10,088 nucleotides of DNA, from contig JBBRYY010000116.1 in NCBI GenBank assembly GCA_038237245.1, forward strand, positions 1-10,088, given 5' to 3'. Shown piece after piece: positions 6,173 through 10,088 of this stretch (position 1 is the stretch's first letter; every line of letters begins with the position of its first letter). Made by a program: the position numbers and the translations under genes. Origin of the DNA: FEN-1250 sp038237245. Its GTDB lineage: Bacteria > Gemmatimonadota > Gemmatimonadetes > Gemmatimonadales > Gemmatimonadaceae. Under the pieces are notes generated by a model that was not told where the DNA came from, ran no database searches, and saw only the letters and a program-made list of their open reading frames with translations.

Positions 6173-8611
6173 CTAGTGCGCGTCCGGGCGCACCGAAGGA
6201 ATCCGGTCGTACGGGATGTTCGCGATCGGATACTGCTCCCATCCCCGGTAGTCGAAGTGCCACCACTCCGCATGGTAGACGGTGAATCCCTCCGCCTCCA
6301 TCGCCCGGCGTAACAGGGCGCGCAGCCACCGCTGCAGTGATGTGCCTCCTGGATAGTTGGCAAACGAGCGGTCCGATGTCTCGTCGTAGGTGCCCGGCAT
6401 CTCGACCGGCGCGCCGGTGGCGAGATCGTAGAGCGTGATGTCCGCCGCCGCGCCGCGGTTGTGCCGCGACCCCTGCGACGGGTCGGCCACGAAAATCTTC
6501 TTGTCCGCCGGGACGGCGTCCCAGAACATCTTCGTCACGTACCACGGCCGGTAGCTGTCGTGGACGAGTATGCCGTAGCCCCACTCGCGCAGCCGCCGGT
6601 GTGCACGCACCAGCGCTTCGGCCGCGGGGCGCTGCAGGAAGGCGCGCGCCTGCGGATAGAACTTCGTGCCGAGGAAGTTGTGCTCCGTCGCGTAGCGGAT
6701 CTCGAGGTGAATCGTGCTGTCGAGCGACACGAGATCCACGAGATCGGAAGCGCGACGTCCGGATTCCACCGGTGGCGACCCCGCGCGCGCGTCGCGCTCC
6801 AGCTCGGCGATCGGGCGCACCGGCGTGACCACGAGCTGATTACCGGACGCCGGCCCCACCGCACGCCGTGGAAACCACACCTTGCCCACGTGCAGCCCGG
6901 TCACGGCACCCTGCCGGTCGAACGAGAACGAGACCGGCTCCGCGTCGTACAGCGAGGCAGCGGGAAACGCGAAGGTCGAATCGGTTTTGCGCGTAAGCGG
7001 CGACTGGAAGAACCACTCGATGAGCGCTTCGAGATGCCCGCGCTCTTCGAGGATATAGAGAACATCGTGATCCCACCCGTACTCGCCCACGAGCTTGAGC
7101 AGCGCCGCGGATGGCAGTGCTGGCTTCGGAGAGGCAACCTTCACGAATCGCCGCCCCTGCGTCACGAGCGTGTCCCCGTGCCGCACGAAGCGCGTGCCGA
7201 AGCCGAGTCGGCCGTCGCGCACGAGCGTGTCCCCTCGCAGCCGAAGCTCGCCGCGCGTCCCCCCCGCCGAGGGTTGGAAGACGAGCTGCGCCTCCGTCGA
7301 TGGAGAATCGGAGGGAGCCGTGATGTACGTGAGCTCGAGCGCCGCACTCCCCGACACGTAGCGTCCCGCCAGTCGTGATGCTTCGGCCGGAGGAACGGGA
7401 TCTGTCGTCTCCCATGCCGGTATCGCGCGATGCTCGCGGCTCGCGAGCATTGCGCGCAGTGCGGCCTCGGCGATGCGGCTCGTCACCACGTTCGCAGCGT
7501 CGATCGTGGTCACGATGGCGACGCCGAGTTGATCGTCGGGGAGCATCAGCGCTTCGGTGGCGAAGCCGTAGATGGCGCCGCCATGGCCGACGGTGCGATG
7601 TCCCGCGAGCGTGTCGATGGCGAATCCGATCCCGAAGCCCGTTCGCTGTCCGGCGCGCGCGAACTGCGGCTTCCACATCGCCTCGAGCGACGCGGGCTGC
7701 AGCACGCGCCCACGCGCGCCTTCCCCCCGTGCGAACATCGCGGCCATGAATCGGCAGAGGTCGGTGACGGTGGTGTAGAGCGATCCCGCGGGCGATTCCC
7801 CGAGCTGAAAGCCGGGCGCCTGGAAGCGCCGGCCATCGTACGTCCACATGTATCCGGTCGCGAGGCGATCGCTGAGCGCGGGGGTGAGCTCGAACGCACT
7901 CTCGTCCATCCCGAGCGGCGCGAGCACATGCTCGCCGAGATACGACGCGAAGGGCTGACCGCCCACCCGCTCGAGCACGAGCCCGACCGCGGCGATGCCG
8001 GCGTTGGAGTACTTGGCGTGCGTCGCGGGACGATAGACCAGCGTGGTGGAGTCGAGACTCGACACCGTGGCCGAGAGCGAGGGGGATATCGCGTCGAAGT
8101 AGTTGCCGACGGGCGGCTCGCGGACGAGGCCGGAGCGGTGCGAGGTCAGCTGCCGAATCGTGATCGGTGTGCCGAACGGATTCTTCGGATGAAAGTCGGT
8201 GAGGTAGCGGGTGACGGGCGCGTCGAGACTCACACGCTTCTTCTCGACGAGCTGCATGATCCCGATGTCCGTGAACAGCTTCGAGACCGACCCGACGCGA
8301 TAGATCGTCTCGGCGGTCGCCGGCGTGTGCTTCGCGGAATCCGCCTCGCCGAAGCCGCGCGCCCAGACGATGGTCCCCTGGTCTACGAGCGCGATCGAGA
8401 TCGCGGGAAGGCTCTTGGCCCGCATCTCCGTGTTGATGATGCGCTCCAGATACGCGGCGACGTCGGCGTGTGCGGCATCGGGGTGAACGACGTCGGGACG
8501 TGGGGAGGCCTGAGCGGCGGCGCGACCGGGAATGATGCTGGCCAGCGCGATGGCGGCGAGCGCAAATGGACGGCAGCGCCACATCGCGCTGCTCCTCTTC
8601 TTCCTTGCCAT
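6173..8611 (-). CDS. Secreted fusion: class-C beta-lactamase-like serine hydrolase + VanX-type D-Ala-D-Ala dipeptidase (M15D)
   Basis: This 812-residue protein begins with a signal peptide (core FALAAIALASII, cleavage near AAAQA at 31-35). Residues about 50-390 are a beta-lactamase/DD-peptidase-like domain with its three active-site boxes: SVSK (Ser108, Lys111), YSN (Tyr201-Asn203) and HGG (343-345). Residues about 400-600 are beta-rich linker domains; the second starts near GEYGWDHDVLYILEE (509-523). Residues about 620-810 are a VanX/DdpX-type zinc dipeptidase: Arg688 in SYRPW, ligands His717 and Asp724 in SRHNRGAAAD, catalytic Glu782 and ligand His785 in EWWHF. VanX enzymes split D-Ala-D-Ala; the other domain's relatives include DD-carboxypeptidases, D-aminopeptidases and esterases. 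Export suggests scavenging of wall-derived D-Ala peptides, not vancomycin resistance. The start at 8611 has AGGAG six bases upstream; an in-frame ATG at 8584 also has AGGAG seven bases before it. It lies 14 bp after the regulator gene, so the two are probably co-transcribed. Confidence 0.9.
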   Translation of the reverse strand: MARKKRSSAMWRCRPFALAAIALASIIPGRAAAQASPRPDVVHPDAAHADVAAYLERIINTEMRAKSLPAISIALVDQGTIVWARGFGEADSAKHTPATAETIYRVGSVSKLFTDIGIMQLVEKKRVSLDAPVTRYLTDFHPKNPFGTPITIRQLTSHRSGLVREPPVGNYFDAISPSLSATVSSLDSTTLVYRPATHAKYSNAGIAAVGLVLERVGGQPFASYLGEHVLAPLGMDESAFELTPALSDRLATGYMWTYDGRRFQAPGFQLGESPAGSLYTTVTDLCRFMAAMFARGEGARGRVLQPASLEAMWKPQFARAGQRTGFGIGFAIDTLAGHRTVGHGGAIYGFATEALMLPDDQLGVAIVTTIDAANVVTSRIAEAALRAMLASREHRAIPAWETTDPVPPAEASRLAGRYVSGSAALELTYITAPSDSPSTEAQLVFQPSAGGTRGELRLRGDTLVRDGRLGFGTRFVRHGDTLVTQGRRFVKVASPKPALPSAALLKLVGEYGWDHDVLYILEERGHLEALIEWFFQSPLTRKTDSTFAFPAASLYDAEPVSFSFDRQGAVTGLHVGKVWFPRRAVGPASGNQLVVTPVRPIAELERDARAGSPPVESGRRASDLVDLVSLDSTIHLEIRYATEHNFLGTKFYPQARAFLQRPAAEALVRAHRRLREWGYGILVHDSYRPWYVTKMFWDAVPADKKIFVADPSQGSRHNRGAAADITLYDLATGAPVEMPGTYDETSDRSFANYPGGTSLQRWLRALLRRAMEAEGFTVYHAEWWHFDYRGWEQYPIANIPYDRIPSVRPDAH

Positions 8612-8625
8612 CGATGTCTCCTGAG

Positions 8626-9462
8626 TCAGCGCTTGCGCGCGCGCGATCGCGTGGGGCGTTCGCTCGAGTCACCGTCGCGCCCCGCGCCGGCCCAACTCCC
8701 ACGCTCACCGAGCTGGGAGATGATGCGAGCGAGGCGGATCGCGGCGTTGTTCCAGTTGGTCTCGACTGCGGCCTGCGCCGCCTCCGGATCGCCGCGCACG
8801 ATGCTGCTGGTGATGACCTCGTGCTCCTTTACCGAGGTCGGGAGCTCGTCGAGGAGGACGCTAACGTAGAGGCGTGTGTAGCGCTCGCACTGCGGTTTGA
8901 TAGCGCGGTGGAGGGTGAGGAGACGCGGGCCGGCGACGGTCTCGACGAACGCTTCGTGGAAGTGGAGGTCGAGCTCGAAGAAGCGCGCGGCGGCGCCCCG
9001 CGTGCGCGACTGCGATGCGAGCTCGCGATTGAGCTCGCGCATGCGCGCGGCGATCTCCTTTCTCCGGGCGGGAGCGAGCATCGCGGCGGTGCGCGCGGCG
9101 AGTCCCTCGAGGTGCCCGACGATCTGAAAGAGCTCTTCGCCATCGTCCTGGGTGAGCGGGGCGACGATGAGTCGGCGCTCGCGGCCGCGCCCGGAGGAGG
9201 CGATGAACCCCTCCTGTTCGAGCCGGTGGAGCGCGCTACGAACGGGAGTCCGGCTGAGGCCGAGCCGCTCGGCGATGACGCGTTCGGAGATGCGGGAGCC
9301 CGGTGGAAGCTGGCCCCAGACGATGACGCTGCGGAGGTCGTGATAGGCGCGCGAGACGTTGTCGAAGCGCTCGTGGGAGCCGGAGTCGACGCTCGCAGCG
9401 CGGCGCGTCCGCGCGGGCTTTCCTGGAGCGGGGGGAGGAGCGAGTCGCGGCACAGGCGTCAA
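8626..9462 (-). CDS. GntR family transcriptional regulator, FCD (FadR-like) subgroup
   Basis: This is a 278-residue one-component regulator. The winged helix-turn-helix covers about residues 33-100: AYHDLRSVIVWGQLPPGSRI, then SERVIAERLGLSRTPVRSAL and the wing SGRGRERRLIV. The FCD ligand-binding domain follows at about 105-250. Expected metal-site residues are Asp165 and His169 in DLHFH and His214 in KEHEVI. The fourth position, usually His near the end of the domain, appears as Asn236 (ETNWNN), so the metal or ligand site may be altered. The tail from 255 is charged and unconserved. The start used is TTG at 9462-9460; a GTG three codons later (9453) is an alternative, and the first 30 residues are low complexity. 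FCD regulators usually sense organic or amino acids; here the inducer may be a D-amino acid or an N-succinyl intermediate (inference). It heads a two-gene unit with the fusion peptidase. Confidence 0.9.
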   Translation of the reverse strand: MTPVPRLAPPPAPGKPARTRRAASVDSGSHERFDNVSRAYHDLRSVIVWGQLPPGSRISERVIAERLGLSRTPVRSALHRLEQEGFIASSGRGRERRLIVAPLTQDDGEELFQIVGHLEGLAARTAAMLAPARRKEIAARMRELNRELASQSRTRGAAARFFELDLHFHEAFVETVAGPRLLTLHRAIKPQCERYTRLYVSVLLDELPTSVKEHEVITSSIVRGDPEAAQAAVETNWNNAAIRLARIISQLGERGSWAGAGRDGDSSERPTRSRARKR

Positions 9463-9508
9463 CGATACCGGGTGGCGGAAGGCGGCGCAAGCAGACGTCG
9501 GCGGGGGA

Positions 9509-9527
9509 GCTCGGCGTAGTGCCGAGC
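9509..9527. repeat. Perfect inverted repeat GCTCGGC-N5-GCCGAGC next to a seven-A run
   Basis: The seven-base arms at 9509-9515 and 9521-9527 are perfect complements around GTAGT. Seven A residues follow at 9528-9534 on the plus strand. Because the run is A after the stem on the plus strand, and T before the stem on the minus strand, it has the wrong polarity for an intrinsic terminator in either direction. It could be a protein-binding palindrome, a structure in the 5' leader of the regulator mRNA, or a relic of DNA rearrangement. The A-run could serve as an upstream promoter element. Confidence 0.45.
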
Positions 9528-9534
9528 AAAAAAA

Positions 9535-9723
9535 GTGGTCAACGGGTCCACCGTTGTGGTATACCGAAATGCACTCTATGTTGGTCCCGCATCAAGGTGC
9601 GCCACAGCTCCCCACCCTCCGCTCGTCACGCTCGACGAGCTCCAGGCGTGCGTCGCCCTGCAGCACGAGCTCTGGGGCAAGGAGTACCACGACGCCGTCC
9701 TCAACGCGGAGCCACAACCGTGA
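9535..9723 (+). pseudogene. Truncated COG3375 GNAT fragment, open and overlapping the permease start
   Basis: A 62-codon frame from a GTG at 9535 (or an in-frame GTG at 9556) ends at a TGA overlapping the permease GTG start (GTGA, 9720-9723). Codons covering 9622-9702 read VTLDELQACVALQHELWG followed by KEYHDAV. This matches residues 28-52 of the GNAT at 568-1440 (shared CV..QH..WG..Y...V), and the DNA is also visibly similar there. Everything downstream of that point in the GNAT, including the acyl-CoA loop, is missing, so it cannot be an active acyltransferase. The codons before 9622 cross the operator and have no resemblance to the family. I read it as the stump of a second GNAT gene after an internal deletion. 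It may still act as a short translated leader that couples ribosomes to the permease. Confidence 0.62.
9556..9568. promoter_or_regulatory. Operator-like site 3 (GTGGTATACCGAA)
   Basis: This is the exact reverse complement of the 13-mer at 490-502 and holds the same GGTATACC palindrome. It lies 94 bp upstream of the regulator start and 152 bp upstream of the permease start. TATACC inside it can be read as a -10-like box on either strand. It could serve autoregulation of the GntR gene and its fusion-peptidase partner, control of the permease, or both. Unlike the region at 479-502, no second GTATAC site is found 13 bp away. Confidence 0.6.
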
Positions 9724-10088
9724 GCACGATCCAGACGCCCCCCGTCGCCGCGCCCGCGGGCGAGCCGCTGCGCCGCCTCCTCGGCGTCACCGATCTCACG
9801 CTCATCGCGATGGGCACCGTCATCGGCTCGGGGATCTATCTCGTCCCCGCCGTCGTGCTGCGCCAGACCGGCGCGGTCGGACCCGCGATGCTCGTTTGGC
9901 TCGCGGCCGGCATCCTCTCGCTGCTCGGCGCGCTGACGTACGCCGAAATGGGGGCGATGAAGCCGGAGGCGGGTGGGCTCTACGTGTACGTGCGCGATAC
10001 CTTCGGCCCGCTCCCCGCCTTTCTCTATGGCTGGACGAGCTTCTTCGTCATCGCCAGCGGATCGATCGCGACGCTCGCCGTCGCGTTC
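9720..10088 (+). CDS. APC superfamily amino acid permease, N-terminal part (partial)
   Basis: From a GTG at 9720, 123 codons stay open to the window end. After about 17 hydrophilic residues the product reads LLGVTDLTLIAMGTVIGSGI, where the GSGIY motif in the broken first helix is the substrate-binding signature of amino acid-polyamine-organocation transporters. A second hydrophobic segment, AMLVWLAAGILSLLGALTY, is followed by AEMGAMKPEAGGLYVYVRD, the family's conserved AELG-like and PxAGGxYxY loop. A third helix begins at LPAFLYGWTSFFVIASGS. The start overlaps the stop of the GNAT stump, suggesting translational coupling. By context it may import D- or L-amino acids or small products released by the exported peptidases; sequence alone does not give its specificity. 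The missing C-terminal part holds most of the helices. Confidence 0.9.
   Translation, partial: MSTIQTPPVAAPAGEPLRRLLGVTDLTLIAMGTVIGSGIYLVPAVVLRQTGAVGPAMLVWLAAGILSLLGALTYAEMGAMKPEAGGLYVYVRDTFGPLPAFLYGWTSFFVIASGSIATLAVAF

Larger units (their letters stand above)
9463..9719. other. Divergent control region between regulator and permease
   Basis: This 257-bp region must drive the regulator-fusion unit on the minus strand and the permease on the plus strand. It holds a 19-bp hairpin-forming repeat at 9509-9527, a run of seven A at 9528-9534, the operator at 9556-9568, and a truncated copy of the beginning of a GNAT gene at 9622-9702, all listed separately. A TTGACC on the minus strand at about 9543-9538 could be a -35 box for the regulator, but no good -10 follows at normal spacing. 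Confidence 0.6.

Noticed and set aside
6173..8611. Vancomycin-resistance determinant because of the VanX-like domain
   Set aside because: No VanH or VanA/B ligase is present in the window, and the protein has a signal peptide and an extra hydrolase domain. A scavenging role fits the neighbours better.
6840..8708. 622-codon minus-strand frame overlapping the fusion gene
   Set aside because: It is the out-of-frame reading of the same strand as the fusion peptidase; the composition is almost all Arg, Ala, Gly and His, and no motif is seen.
7430..8869. 479-codon plus-strand frame across the fusion gene and regulator
   Set aside because: It is antisense to two well-supported genes and crosses their junction; no domain is recognisable.
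9509..9534. Intrinsic terminator at the GCTCGGC hairpin
   Set aside because: The homopolymer run is A after the stem on the plus strand and T before the stem on the minus strand, so neither transcript would have a U-tract after the stem.
1..10088. CRISPR array, tRNA/rRNA genes, insertion sequences or prophage genes
   Set aside because: I saw no regularly spaced direct repeats, no tRNA-like cloverleaf with conserved TTC-arm sequence, and no transposase or integrase motifs.

Overview
The window is GC-rich, densely coded bacterial chromosome. The codon use and the signal peptides ending in ARAQ or AAAQA suggest a Gemmatimonadota-like or similar high-GC soil bacterium. That assignment is an impression from sequence style; there is no marker gene to prove it.

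Layout. (1) Positions 1-334, minus strand: N-terminus of a membrane protein resembling CPBP intramembrane proteases, cut by the window edge. (2) Positions 335-567: divergent intergenic region with two GTATAC-centred operator-like sites. (3) Positions 568-5993, plus strand: a compact operon of four genes. These are a COG3375-type GNAT acyltransferase, an enolase-superfamily N-succinylamino acid racemase (NSAR/OSBS type), an M20D amidohydrolase and a secreted S9 prolyl-oligopeptidase-like peptidase. The first three are joined by ATGA start/stop overlaps. (4) Positions 5994-6172: convergent intergenic region with overlapping inverted repeats and a possible decayed coding fragment. (5) Positions 6173-9462, minus strand: a two-gene operon, transcribed first through a GntR/FCD regulator and then through a secreted fusion of a class-C beta-lactamase-like serine hydrolase with a VanX-type D-Ala-D-Ala dipeptidase. 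(6) Positions 9463-9719: divergent control region with a third operator and a truncated copy of the start of the GNAT gene. (7) Positions 9720-10088, plus strand: start of an APC-superfamily amino acid permease, which runs off the window.

How it may work together. GNAT + NSAR + M20 is the known gene set for irreversible D- to L-amino acid conversion: the D-amino acid is N-succinylated, racemised as the N-succinyl derivative, and the L-form is desuccinylated. Around it lie an exported enzyme with two domains that act on D-Ala-D-Ala-type bonds, an exported peptidase, an amino acid permease and a GntR regulator. The 13-bp sequence TTCGGTATACCAC occurs in front of the catabolic operon and, as its exact reverse complement, in the regulator/permease divergent region. 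I infer one regulon that releases D-amino acids from peptidoglycan or D-containing peptides outside the cytoplasm, imports them and converts them to L-amino acids. The intracellular conversion triad is known from other bacteria. Its packaging with the beta-lactamase-like/VanX fusion, the permease and a shared operator is the part worth attention.
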